A stretch of 64,000 bases of DNA. It comes from Micromonospora chaiyaphumensis. GTDB lineage: Bacteria > Actinomycetota > Actinomycetes > Mycobacteriales > Micromonosporaceae. The number at the start of each line of letters is the position of its first letter. Positions within the stretch are counted from its first letter, which is position 1. The stretch covers positions 186,001-250,000 of the forward strand of contig NZ_FMCS01000001.1 in NCBI RefSeq assembly GCF_900091435.1. Direction: 5' to 3'. A program made the position numbers and the translations under genes. Under the pieces are notes generated by a model that was not told the origin of the DNA, ran no database searches, and saw only the letters and a program-made list of their open reading frames with translations. This document shows positions 54,292 through 63,169 of this stretch, piece by piece.

Positions 54292-57200
54292 CCCCGCCCC
54301 CGTCCCGCGCCCCGCCGGCGGTCCGCTCGTGCGCCTCACTTGCCGCGCCGGTGGTGACGATCGGCACCCTCCGGTCCGGCGTCATCCCGGCCCGCCGCTG
54401 GTAGTCGGCCACCAGGTCGAGCAGGGCCGGCCCGGTGGGCCGCCGGCCCGGCCGCACGTCACAGGTGCCCACCTTGCTCTCCTGGATGAGGACGTTCGGG
54501 TCCAGGGTGATGCCGAACAGGTCGTTGACGGTGTCGCCGGTGACCAGGCCTTCGCTGCCGAAGTGGTACGGCAGCCAGACCTGGTGGATCGTCCGGCCGT
54601 CGACCCGCAGCGGGGTGAGCCGGTCGGTGACCAGCACCCGCGCCTCGATCACGGCACGGCCGCTGACCAGGTGGGCCCAGCCGAGGTGCGCGAGCCCCAC
54701 CTCGCCGGCCAGCTCCGGGGACACCTCGACGAACAGCGCCGGTTGCAGCTCGGCCAGGCGCGGCACGGTGCGGCTCATCCCGCCGGCCGTGTGGTGCTCG
54801 GTGAGCCGGCTGACCGTGAACACGTACGGGAAGACCTGGCTGTGCGGCTCCGGCGGGCTCGGGTTCATCCGGTTCACCGGGTGCGTGTAGACCTTGCGGG
54901 TCGGGTTGGCCTGCTGCCCGTAGAGCGGGTTACGCACGGGTGACTCGGCCGGCTCGTAGTGCGTCGGCAGCGGCCCGTCGAGCACGCCCGTGGGCGCGTA
55001 CAGCCAGGCCTTGCCGTCGCCCTGCATGACGAACGGGTCGTCACCGGCGAGGCCCTCCGTCCCGGAGGCGCCGTCCGGCGGCCGGTAGCTCGGCGGTTTG
55101 GTCTTCTCGAAGTCCGGCACGTCGTAGCCGGTCCACGCGCCCTTGTCGGGGTCCCACCAGACGTACTTCTTGCGCTCGCTCCACGGCCGGCCCTCGGGGT
55201 CGGCGGAGGCGCGGTTGTAGAGGATGCGCCGGTTGGCCGGCCAGGCCCAGCCCCACTCGGGGGCCACCCAGTCCTGCTCGTGGCGCGACTTGCGGCGGGC
55301 CGCCTGGTTGACGCCGTCGGCGTAGACGCCGGAGTAGATCCAGCAGCCGACCGCCGTGGAGCCGTCGTCCTTGGCCTCCGGGAACCCGCCGAGCGGGCGG
55401 CCGGTGGCCACCTCGTAGCCGTTGATCTCCTTGAGCACCGCCTCCGCGCTCGGCTCGGCCTCGGGGCCGTGCGTCGGGTAGTCCCAGGCGAGGTCGAGCA
55501 GCGCCCGGTCGCGCGGTTTCGTGGAGCCGGCCAGCTTCTCGCGCAGCACCCGGCCGAGGTGGTAGAAGAACCACAGCTCGGAGCGGCAGTCGCCCGGCGG
55601 GTCGACGGCCTTCTCGCGCCACTGGAGCAACCGCTGGGTCTGGGTGAACGTGCCCTCCTTCTCCACATGCGAGGCGGCGGGCAGGAAGAACACCTCGGTG
55701 CGGCACTCCTCCGTCACGATCTCGCCGGTGGCGATCTCCGGGCTGTTCCGCCAGAAGGTCGCGCTCTCGATCATGAAGAGGTCGCGGACGACCAGCCAGT
55801 CCAGGTTGGCCATGCCGAGTCGCTGGGCCCGGCCGTGCGCCGAGCCGACGGCCGGGTTCTGGCCGAGCAGGAAGTAGCCCTTCACCTTCCCGTTGATCAT
55901 GTTCAGCACCTGCTGGTACGTCCCGTGGTCGCCGGTCATCCGGGGCAGGTAGCCGTAGCAGAAGTCGTTCTCCGGCGTCGCCGCGTCCCCCCAGTACGCC
56001 TTGAGCAGGCTCGCCGCGTAGGCGCGCGAGTTGCCCCAGAAGCCCTTCTGGCCCGGGTGCCGGATGCTGTCGACCCACTCGTCGAAGGTCGGGTGGTCGG
56101 CGTGGTGCGGCATCGGCAGGTAGCCGGGCAGCAGGTTGAACAGGGTCGGGATGTCGGTGGACCCCTGGATGCTGGCATGCCCGCGCAATGCGAGGACACC
56201 GCCGCCCGGCCGGCCCATGTTGCCCAGCAGGGTCTGGATGATCGCGCCCGTGCGGATGTACTGCACGCCGACACTGTGCTGGGTCCAGCCCACCGAGTAG
56301 ACCAGCGCGCCGGTCCGCTCCCGGCCCGAGTTCTCCGTCCAGGCGCGGGCCAGCTCCTCGAACTTCTCCACCGGGATGCCGCAGATCCGGGACACCATCT
56401 CCGGGGTGTAGCGGGAGAAGTGCCGCTTGAGGATCTGGTAGACGCAGCGCGGGTGCTGCAACGTCTCGTCCCGCTGGGTGGTCGCGGCCACGGGCATGCC
56501 GTGCGACTCGTGCCGCAGGCCGGCCGCGGTCTCCCGCTCCTTCGCGGTGTCCTCCGACTCGCGCTGCTGCTCGTGGCCCTGGTATTTCCAGCTGCCCTGG
56601 TCGTAGCTGTACCGCTCCGGGTCGTAGCCGGAGAAGAGCCCGTCGAGATCCTCGGTGTCGGCGAACTGGTCGGTGATGATCGTCGCGGCGTTGGTGTAGG
56701 CCAGCACGTACTCCCGGAAGTCCAGCTCGTTCTCCAGGATGTACCGCACCACGCCGCCGAGCAGCGCGATGTCGGTGCCCGCCCGGATCGGCAGGTAGGT
56801 GTCGGCGAGCGCGCTGGTCCGCGTGAACCGGGGGTCCACGTGGAAGACCTTGGCGCCGCGCTTCTTGGCCTCCATCACCCACTGGAAGCCCACGGGGTGG
56901 GCCTCGGCCATGTTGGAGCCCTGGATGACGATGACGTCAGCGTTGACCAGGTCCTGCTGGAAGTCCGTCGCGCCGCCGCGACCGAAGCTGGTCCCCAGAC
57001 CGGGGACGGTGGCGGAGTGTCAAATGCGGGCCTGGTTCTCGATCTGGAGCGCCCCCATCGCCGTGAACAGCTTCTTGATGAGGTAGTTCTCCTCGTTGTC
57101 CAGGGTCGCCCCGCCCAGGCTGGAGATGCCCAGCGTCCGGTTGAGCGGGCGGCCCTGGTCGTCGACGTCCTCCCAGGTCTCGTCGCGGGCGGCGAGGATC

Positions 57201-57589
57201 CGGTCGGCGATCATGTCGAGCGCGACGTCGAGATCCAGGTCCTCCCACTCCGTGCCGTAGGGCCGGCGGTAGCGCACCTTGGTCTGCCGCAGCGGGCTGG
57301 TCACCAGGTTCTTGCTGGCGGCGCCCTTCGGGCAGAGCCGGCCGCGGGAGATGGGGCTGTCCGGGTCGCCCTCGATCTGGGTGACCTGCCCGTCGGAGAC
57401 GTAGACCCGCTGCCCGCAGCCCACCGCGCAGTAGGGGCAGACCGACCGGGCCACGCTGTCGGCGGTCTCGGTGCGCGCGGTCAGCGCCGCCGAGCGGGCG
57501 GACTGCGCCGCGGCGCCCCGGCCGAGCGGGTCGGCGCCGGTGAGCTGCCGGTAGACCGGCCACCCCTGGATGAAGGTCTTGAGACCCAT
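54284..57589 (-). CDS. fdhA: Formate dehydrogenase alpha subunit, selenoprotein (UGA = Sec at 57022-57020)
   Basis: The 1101-residue molybdopterin enzyme oxidises formate. An N-terminal [4Fe-4S] site (CPYCAVGCG near residue 45, then GRLCPKGA) is followed by the catalytic site, where codon 190 is TGA in the text QARI-UGA-HSATVPGLG; the usual FDH site is QAR-U/C-H. The frame continues cleanly with SFGRGGATDFQQDLVNADVI and IQGSNMAEAHP. A SECIS-like hairpin follows, and tRNA-Sec, selA and selB are next door. No Tat signal is visible at the N-terminus. ATG 57589 has only a weak ribosome site. It must not be read as two genes or a pseudogene. Confidence 0.93.
56991..57007 (-). other. SECIS hairpin for selenocysteine insertion in fdhA
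   Basis: On the minus strand GTCCCC, loop GGTCT, GGGGAC forms a 6-bp hairpin whose loop starts 18 bases after the UGA. In E. coli fdhF, as I recall it, the GGUCU apical loop also lies 18 bases after UGA. This loop is what SelB binds. A weaker lower stem extends towards the UGA. Confidence 0.85.
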
Positions 57590-57672
57590 CCCGGCACACC
57601 CCCTCCCCGGCTCGCGGGTAGCTGACCTTTTGAACACTAGGCCAGCCGAGGTGTGCTCGCGACCCGGGATGC

Positions 57673-57711
57673 AAAACAGCGGCGCCCCGGCCGGGAAGCC
57701 GGGGCGCCGCT
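57673..57711 (-). terminator. Intrinsic terminator upstream of fdhA
   Basis: A perfect 14-bp stem (AGCGGCGCCCCGGC and complement, 6-base loop, 57678-57711) is followed on the minus strand by GTTTTGC. It lies 84 bases before the fdhA start, so it either ends read-through from upstream or a small RNA, or attenuates the fdh operon leader. Confidence 0.75.
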
Positions 57712-57867
57712 GGGCGTCGGTGTGCAGGTCGCCTCTCGGCGAGTGGCGCGACGCGGCTCCAGCCGAACGGTATTCCGCGAAGGCAATTTAGGTGAGGCCC
57801 GGGGACACTGGACACACCGACGCTCTGCACAACGGTACTGGCTCGGCTGTTCTTCCGCGCGGTGTCG

Positions 57868-57881
57868 GTGACTGCGGTCAC
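57868..57881. promoter_or_regulatory. CRP/FNR-like binding site
   Basis: GTGACTGCGGTCAC has the GTGA-N6-TCAC form of CRP-family sites. It lies 280 bases upstream of fdhA and 90 bases past the end of the lysozyme-like gene. A CRP/FNR-type regulator would fit a formate dehydrogenase operon, but the distance is large. Confidence 0.4.
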
Positions 57882-57921
57882 GGGCCGCGTTGGTCTGTCG
57901 CGGCTCTCTCCTGGGACGCCG

Positions 57922-57955
57922 CTGGCCGGCACCCCGTGTTCGGGGTGCCGGCCAG
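57922..57955. terminator. Hairpin terminator of the lysozyme-like gene
   Basis: A perfect 15-bp inverted repeat (outer arms CTGGCCGGCACCCCG and complement) with loop TGTT lies 15 bases past the stop of the minus-strand gene. There is no U-run. Confidence 0.75.
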
Positions 57956-57969
57956 GTTCGTTGCGTGGG

Positions 57970-58557
57970 TCAGCTGTTCCAGTACTGGCCGACGATGTCG
58001 GCGGCCTGCTGCTCCCACTGGGCGTAGGCGTCCGGGTAGGCCGAGACCTGCACGGTCTGCGCGGCCTCGGTCAGCGGCATCTTGTCCCAGCCGTCGACCT
58101 GCTTCAGGCCCTTCAGGAACGCCAGCGTGGAGTACTCGGGGTCGGTGATCTGCTCCGGCGTGCCCCAACCCGAGCTCGGGCGCTGCTGGAACAGGCCCAG
58201 CGAGTCATGGTCGTTGGCGTCACCCAGGTGACCGAGGTTCTCCAGCTTCGACTCCTGCAGCGACGTGGCGATCGAGATCACCGCGGCCCGCTCCGGCAGA
58301 CCGGCCTTCTTCGTCGCCGCGATGATCGCCTTCGCATTCCCGACCTGCTCATCGCTCAGATCGATGCGCGACTGGGCGCCCTGCACACCGTGCGGGATCA
58401 GCGTGCCCGCATCCGGCTTGTCCGCCTGCACCACCGCAGCCTCCGACAGCCCCGCCGACGGCGCCACCTCGTGGTGGTTCAGCGGACCGGCAGCCAGACC
58501 ACCGGCAACAGCCAGACCAGCAACACCCAGCACACTCTTACGCAGCATCGAGTTCAT
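57970..58557 (-). CDS. Secreted lysozyme-like domain protein
   Basis: The 195-residue exported protein has a signal peptide (MLRKSVLGVAGLAVAGGLAAG). The domain that follows has TSLQESKLENLGHLGDANDH, DSLGLFQQRPSSGWGTPEQI and TLAFLKGLKQVDGWDKMPLT. This is a lysozyme/transglycosylase-like module often found in actinobacterial secreted proteins, with the catalytic Glu in LQESK. It probably trims peptidoglycan; the activity is not proven. ATG 58557 follows GGAGC. The 395-base upstream region carries a hairpin and a direct repeat, so it may be tightly regulated. Confidence 0.8.
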   Translation of the reverse strand: MNSMLRKSVLGVAGLAVAGGLAAGPLNHHEVAPSAGLSEAAVVQADKPDAGTLIPHGVQGAQSRIDLSDEQVGNAKAIIAATKKAGLPERAAVISIATSLQESKLENLGHLGDANDHDSLGLFQQRPSSGWGTPEQITDPEYSTLAFLKGLKQVDGWDKMPLTEAAQTVQVSAYPDAYAQWEQQAADIVGQYWNS

Positions 58558-58952
58558 GGGGGGCAGCTCCATTCGGGGGTCGACGCACACCCACGCCGAC
58601 GGGGGTCGGCTCATCGGTGTGCGCAAGCACCGTCAGGCGCTCAAAAGTCACTCCGGGGGATCATCGGCGCGCGGGGCCGGGGGGCCTCCTCGTCGCGCCG
58701 GGACCATGTACAACGACCGCCGGCCCACCAACATTCCAGGCCGCGGGCGCCCGCCTCGACGGGCCGCCCTCCTCGGGTCGCGCACCGGGATACAACGACC
58801 CCCACCCACCCGCCATTCCGCCGCCGGGGTGCCGCCGACCACCGCCGAACCGGACAATCGACGCAGACGGCGCACCGGGCGGGAGCGGGTGGGCGGTGCG
58901 GGCGCGGTACGGGGCGATGGGAAAACGCCGGACAGGGGTTACCCTGACAACC
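58558..58952. other. 395-base intergenic region between divergent genes
   Basis: No gene is supported. It holds a perfect hairpin (GCCGAC-GGGG-GTCGGC, 58595-58610) in the leader of the lysozyme-like gene and a pair of imperfect 60-bp direct repeats (58678-58737 and 58761-58819). It is the promoter area of both neighbours. A c-di-AMP (ydaO) riboswitch, which is known in front of some cell-wall hydrolase genes, was looked for and not recognised. Confidence 0.6.
58678..58819. repeat. Two imperfect 60-bp direct repeats
   Basis: Copy 1 (58678-58737) and copy 2 (58761-58819) share CCTCCTCG, GTCGCG, CCGGGA, TACAACGACC, CCACC and a final ATTCC in the same order, with small gaps. Each holds TACAAC, which could act as a -10 box on the plus strand. 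They are 23 bases apart. Function unknown: possibly twin operators or promoters. Confidence 0.65.
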
Positions 58953-59279
58953 ATGTCGGCCACCAGCACCGCGTACCTCGCCCGGCCCGGGCGACCCGCC
59001 GTGGTGGCGCGCACCCTCGGCGAGCTCACCGGCCCCACCCGGGGCATCGTCGAGCTGCCCGTGCGCCTGATGTGGAGCAGCGAGCGTGCCTTCGACCTGG
59101 CCGACCCCGACGACCTGCTCTGGATGTACGAGAACGTGCTGCGCGAGACCAGCCGCGTGGAGGACCTGCGCGAGCTGATCGACGGGGGGACGCTGCGCCG
59201 GGTGTGGCCGCTGTTGAACCTGCCCCGGGGCGTACGCCTGGCGTGGGAGAGCCGGCACCGGGGCCTGCGCACCGCGTGA
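58953..59279 (+). CDS. Short partner protein of the AbiEii-like gene
   Basis: The 108-residue hydrophilic protein starts MSATSTAYLARPGRPAVVAR and contains a helical segment (DDLLWMYENVLRETSRVEDL). It overlaps the next gene by GTGA, so the two are translated together. This is the position of the antitoxin in AbiE-type modules, but it lacks the winged helix of AbiEi and matches no family I recognise. Confidence 0.65.
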   Translation: MSATSTAYLARPGRPAVVARTLGELTGPTRGIVELPVRLMWSSERAFDLADPDDLLWMYENVLRETSRVEDLRELIDGGTLRRVWPLLNLPRGVRLAWESRHRGLRTA

Positions 59280-59929
59280 CCCACCTGCACGACTTCTACC
59301 GGGACGTGGCCCGGGTGGCCCTCGCGGCCGCCGGGCCGCACCGGTTCGTGCTGGGCGGCGGCGTGGCCTGGGCCGCGCACGGCCTCGTCACCCGCCCCAC
59401 CGAGGACGTCGACCTCTTCGCCGACGTGGAGGGCGCGGCCGCCGCGGCGGCCGCCGGGGTGCGGGCCGCGCTGGAGCGGGCCGGTTACCAGGTGGCCGAC
59501 GCCGACCCGAGCAGTGAGCTGGGTGAGCTCTTCGACGGCTACGACCGGGACCTGCGGGACTTCGTGGTGAGCCGGGACGGCCGGCAGATCCGGCTCAGCC
59601 TGGCCCGGCTCGACCGCTACCGCAGCCCGGTGGTGATGGACCTGGGCCCGGTTATGGACGTCCGGGACCTGATCGCCAACAAGACCGCCGCGCTGGTCAA
59701 CCGCCGCGAGGTGCGCGACTACATCGACGTCTCGGCCGCGCTGGACCGGTACGCCGTGGCGGACCTGCTGGAGCTGGCCCGGCAGGTGGACCCGGCGCTG
59801 GACGCCGACGACGTCCGGGCCGCCGGGCGCTACCTGGACCGGGTGCCGGACCGCCGGTTCGCCCGCTACGGCCTGGACGCGGACCAGATCGCCGAGGTAC
59901 GCCGCCGGATGGCCGCCTGGCCGCGCTGA
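59276..59929 (+). CDS. AbiEii-like nucleotidyltransferase
   Basis: The 217-residue protein has the AbiEii/AbiGii nucleotidyltransferase pattern: FVLGGGVAWAAHGLVTRPTE followed by DVDLFAD (GG and DxD-type motif near residue 22), VVMDLGPVMDVRDLIANKTAA and RREVRDYIDVSA (the conserved K and D of the family). AbiEii toxins transfer nucleotides to tRNA and stop growth; smaller chromosomal homologues may be harmless enzymes. GTG start inside the upstream stop. It is possibly a type IV toxin-antitoxin pair with its neighbour. Confidence 0.82.
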   Translation: MTHLHDFYRDVARVALAAAGPHRFVLGGGVAWAAHGLVTRPTEDVDLFADVEGAAAAAAAGVRAALERAGYQVADADPSSELGELFDGYDRDLRDFVVSRDGRQIRLSLARLDRYRSPVVMDLGPVMDVRDLIANKTAALVNRREVRDYIDVSAALDRYAVADLLELARQVDPALDADDVRAAGRYLDRVPDRRFARYGLDADQIAEVRRRMAAWPR

Positions 59930-59941
59930 CCACGGCGCCGC

Positions 59942-60844
59942 CTACCGGGTGAGCTTCCCCCCGGTCACGCCGAGGATCTCCCCGGTCACGTAACTGGACT
60001 CCTGCGAGGCGAAGAAGACGTACGCGGGGGCCAGCTCGGCGGGCTGGCCGGGGCGGCCCATCGGCGTGTCGGTGCCGAACTGCTTCACCTTCTCCTCGGG
60101 CATGGTGGCCGGGATCAGCGGCGTCCAGACCGGGCCGGGCGCCACGGCGTTGACCCGGATGCCCCGGTCGGCCAGGTTCAGCGCCAGGGCCTTGGTGAAG
60201 TTGGCGATGGCCGCCTTCGTGGTGGCGTAGTCGAGCAGCTGCGGTGAGGGGTTGAACGCCTGGATCGACGAGGTGTTGATGATCGCCGAGCCCTCCGGCA
60301 GGTGCGGCACGGCCAGCTTGCAGAGCCAGAACATGGCGTACACGTTGGTCTTGAACACCCGGTCGAACTGGTCGGTGGTGATGTCGAGGAGGCCCTTGTC
60401 CTGCGACATCTGGAAGGCCGCGTTGTTGACCAGGATGTCGATGCCCCCGAGGTCGGACAGCGCCCGCTCGACGAGGTTCCGGCAGTTCGCCTCCTCCCGC
60501 ACGTCGCACCGCACGGCGACACCCGTGCGCCCGGCCTGCTCGACCAGGCTCACGGTCTCCCGGGCGTCCGCCTCCTCCTCGTCGCCGAGGTAGGAGATCA
60601 GCACGTCGGCGCCCTCGCGGGCGTAGGCGATGGCGACCGCCCGGCCGATCCCGGAGTCACCGCCGGTGATCACCGCCCGCTTCCCGGCGAGCCGGTCGCT
60701 GCCCCGGTACGACTCCTCGCCGTGGTCCGGCTTCGGCCCCATCTCCCGCTCGGTGCCGGGCGCCGACTGCTGCTGGGCGGGCTGGCCCTGCTGCTGGCCG
60801 TACTGGCGGGTGGGGTCCTGCTGGGTGTACTGGTCCTCGCTCAC
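59942..60844 (-). CDS. Short-chain dehydrogenase/reductase (YhdG/YhxC-like)
   Basis: The 300-residue classical SDR has a 50-residue Gln-rich tail at the start (QYGQQQGQPAQQQ), then the fold: GGDSGIGRAVAIAYAREGAD near residue 61 (TGxxxGIG form), NNAAFQMS, the catalytic set SSIQAF...YATTKAAI (Ser-Tyr-Lys) and APGPVWTPLIPA. This extended type is common in Bacillus and Actinobacteria and is linked to stress. Substrate unknown. GTG start after GGAG. Confidence 0.9.
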   Translation of the reverse strand: MSEDQYTQQDPTRQYGQQQGQPAQQQSAPGTEREMGPKPDHGEESYRGSDRLAGKRAVITGGDSGIGRAVAIAYAREGADVLISYLGDEEEADARETVSLVEQAGRTGVAVRCDVREEANCRNLVERALSDLGGIDILVNNAAFQMSQDKGLLDITTDQFDRVFKTNVYAMFWLCKLAVPHLPEGSAIINTSSIQAFNPSPQLLDYATTKAAIANFTKALALNLADRGIRVNAVAPGPVWTPLIPATMPEEKVKQFGTDTPMGRPGQPAELAPAYVFFASQESSYVTGEILGVTGGKLTR

Positions 60845-61021
60845 CGGTTCTCCGTTCCCTGGCGCCGGGGGGCGGAAACGGCGCCCGCGGTGTTACATCG
60901 CGGGCGGGCGCGGCGCTGGTGGTGTGAGATACCTCGTGGCGATGTGGCGTCTGTGACAACCGGTCGTTATGGTGCGCAACGGCGCCCACGAGGCGCGTCC
61001 ACCCCCATGGAAGGGCACCTC

Positions 61022-62812
61022 ATGACCTCCTCCTCCGGCGCCTCGCGCCGCCAGGTGCTGGCCGTCGCGGCCGCCGCCGCGACCGCCCCCCTGATCGCCG
61101 GCGCTCCCGCCGAGGCCAAGCCGAAGCCGCCGAAGACCTGGGACCTCACCGTCCTCGGCACCTCGGACACCCACGGCAACGTCTACAACTGGGACTACTA
61201 CCGGGACGCCGAGTTCGACGACAGCAAGCACAACGACGTCGGCGTCGCGAAGCTGGCCACCCTGGTCAACCAGATCCGCGCGGAGCGCAAGGGCAAGGCG
61301 ACCCTGGTGCTGGACGCCGGTGACACCATCCAGGGCACCCCGCTGGCCACCTACTACGCCAAGCAGGAGCCGATCACCAGCACCGGTGAGACGCACCCGA
61401 TGGCCAACGCCATGAACGTGCTGAAGTACGACGCCGTCACGCTGGGCAACCACGAGTTCAACTACGGCCTGCCGCTGCTCGCCACCTGGATCGGCCAGCT
61501 CGGCTTCCCCGCCCTCGCTGCGAACGCGATCAACGAGGAGACCGGCAAGCCGGCCTTCCTGCCGTACGTGATCAAGGAGGTCGCGCTCGGCGGGTACGAC
61601 TCCCCCACCCTGAAGGTCGGCATCCTCGGCCTCACCAACCCGGGCGTGGCCATCTGGGACCGGGCCAACGTCGAGGGCAAGCTCGTCTTCGCCGACATGG
61701 TGGACACCGCCGCCAAGTGGGTGCCGGTGATGCGGGACCGCGGCGCCGACCTGGTCATCATCTCCGCCCACGGCGGCGACAGCGGCACCTCCAGCTACGG
61801 CCCGGAGCTGCCGAACGAGAACCCGGTGGCCCTCATCGCCGAGCAGGTGCCGGGCATCGACGCGATCCTCTTCGGCCACGCCCACAACGAGGTGCCGCAG
61901 AAGTTCGTCACCAACAAGGCCACCGGCGCGCAGGTGCTCACCTCGGAGCCGTCGAAGTGGGGCCAGCGGCTGACCCGGATGGACTTCACCGTCACCAAGG
62001 TCAAGGGCCGGTGGCAGGTGGTCAGCAAGTCCGCCACCACGCTGAACACCAACACGGTGGTCGAGGACCCGGCGGTGCTCGCGGCCGTGCGTGGCCAGCA
62101 CACCAAGACCGTCGGGTACGTCAACCAGGTCGTGGCGCAGTCGGAGGTGGAGCTGTCCACCGTCGAGTCCCGGTACAAGGACACCCCGATCCTGGACTTC
62201 ATCAACCACGTCCAGGCCGAGGTGGTCACCCAGGCGCTCGCCGGCACCCAGTACGCGACCCTGCCGGTGCTGTCGCAGGCCTCCCCGTTCAGCCGGACCG
62301 CCGTGTTCCCCGCCGGTGACGTGCGCATCCGCGACGTCGCCGGGCTGTACGTCTTCGACAACACCCTGGAGGCGGTCGTCATGACCGGCGCCGAGGTGAA
62401 GGCGTACCTGGAGTACTCGGCGAAGTACTTCGTCACCGTCCCGGTCGGTGCCCCGGTCAACCCGGAGACGATCAGCGACCCGGCCGTGCCGGACTACAAC
62501 TACGACGCGATCTCCGGGCTCGACTACGACATCGACATCTCGAAGCCGGTCGGCCAGCGGATCACCCGCCTGGTGCTGCCGGGCACCGACACCCCGGTCG
62601 CCGCAGACGCGCAGTTCGTCGTGGCGGTCAACAACTACCGGCGCAGCGGTGGCGGCAACTTCCCGGGCATCGTGAAGACCCAGGTCTACAACCAGCAGCA
62701 GGAGATCCGCCAGCTGCTCATCGACTGGGCGCAGGCCAAGGGCGTCATCCGTCCGGCCGACTTCTCCGTGGCGAACTGGAAGCTGGTCCGCGAGGGCGTG
62801 CCGGTCTTCTGA
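61022..62812 (+). CDS. Tat-exported 5'-nucleotidase / 2',3'-cyclic phosphodiesterase
   Basis: The 596-residue exported enzyme has a Tat-type signal (SGASRRQVLAVAAAAATAPL, cut near APAEA). The metallophosphatase domain (about 40-330) has the metal motifs SDTHGNVYNW, LDAGDTIQG, LGNHEFNYG and FGHAHNEV. The C-terminal 5'-nucleotidase domain (about 350-590) ends with NNYRRSGGGNFPG. It hydrolyses nucleotides outside the cell to gain phosphate and nucleosides. ATG 61022 follows GGAAGGG; an in-frame ATG at 61007 is an alternative. Confidence 0.93.
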   Translation: MTSSSGASRRQVLAVAAAAATAPLIAGAPAEAKPKPPKTWDLTVLGTSDTHGNVYNWDYYRDAEFDDSKHNDVGVAKLATLVNQIRAERKGKATLVLDAGDTIQGTPLATYYAKQEPITSTGETHPMANAMNVLKYDAVTLGNHEFNYGLPLLATWIGQLGFPALAANAINEETGKPAFLPYVIKEVALGGYDSPTLKVGILGLTNPGVAIWDRANVEGKLVFADMVDTAAKWVPVMRDRGADLVIISAHGGDSGTSSYGPELPNENPVALIAEQVPGIDAILFGHAHNEVPQKFVTNKATGAQVLTSEPSKWGQRLTRMDFTVTKVKGRWQVVSKSATTLNTNTVVEDPAVLAAVRGQHTKTVGYVNQVVAQSEVELSTVESRYKDTPILDFINHVQAEVVTQALAGTQYATLPVLSQASPFSRTAVFPAGDVRIRDVAGLYVFDNTLEAVVMTGAEVKAYLEYSAKYFVTVPVGAPVNPETISDPAVPDYNYDAISGLDYDIDISKPVGQRITRLVLPGTDTPVAADAQFVVAVNNYRRSGGGNFPGIVKTQVYNQQQEIRQLLIDWAQAKGVIRPADFSVANWKLVREGVPVF

Positions 62813-62825
62813 TCCGTACCGGTCG

Positions 62826-62860
62826 CGACGGGCCCCGGGTGCCGCACCCGGGGCCCGTCG
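62826..62860. terminator. Bidirectional hairpin terminator
   Basis: A perfect 15-bp stem (CGACGGGCCCCGGGT and complement) with loop GCCGC lies between the nucleotidase gene and the convergent small gene. There is no U-run. Confidence 0.75.
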
Positions 62861-62875
62861 GCATCCGTGGGCCGG

Positions 62876-63070
62876 TCAGCCGCCGCCGGCGCGCAGGTCC
62901 CACTCGTGCTGACCACCGGTCGGGTCGGGCCGGTCCCGGCGCGGCTCGGTCTCGCTCTCGGTCGACTCCACCCGGTCCTCGGGGCGCACCGCCTGCGGCA
63001 GCTCGCCGAAGCGGACGTGCCGCAGGAACGCGTACTCCTCGTCGCTGAACGACTCGCGTGGCTCGCTCAT
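62876..63070 (-). CDS. Small acidic protein of unknown function
   Basis: The 64-residue acidic protein starts MSEPRESFSDEEYAFLRHVR, then FGELPQAVRPEDRVE, and ends with a polar tail. No known domain. The ribosome site is weak, so the start is uncertain. Support: coding-like composition, position after a clear terminator and a start facing the divergent dehydrogenase. Confidence 0.6.
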   Translation of the reverse strand: MSEPRESFSDEEYAFLRHVRFGELPQAVRPEDRVESTESETEPRRDRPDPTGGQHEWDLRAGGG

Positions 63071-63169
63071 GACCGCATTGTGCGCGCGCCCCGCCACCTC
63101 CCGCATCAACCGATCCGGTCCGGGTAAGCCGCCGCGACGGCCCGTCCGGCGACGAGGTGGAGGGCGACC

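Larger units (their letters stand above)
57590..57969. other. 380-base leader region of fdhA with structured elements
   Basis: No protein gene is supported here. The region contains a strong minus-strand terminator (57673-57711), a CRP/FNR-like GTGA-N6-TCAC word (57868-57881) and the terminator of the lysozyme-like gene (57922-57955). A short RNA reading from about 57920 to 57673 on the minus strand is possible. Confidence 0.45.

Noticed and set aside
57020..57022. Stop codon in the formate dehydrogenase gene, read as a frame-breaking mutation
   Set aside because: The codon is at the selenocysteine position, a SECIS-like hairpin follows, and the Sec machinery is adjacent, so it is recoding, not decay.
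58558..58952. c-di-AMP (ydaO) riboswitch upstream of the lysozyme-like gene
   Set aside because: Such RNAs control cell-wall hydrolases in Actinobacteria, but I could not find the conserved ydaO blocks; only a hairpin and direct repeats are seen.
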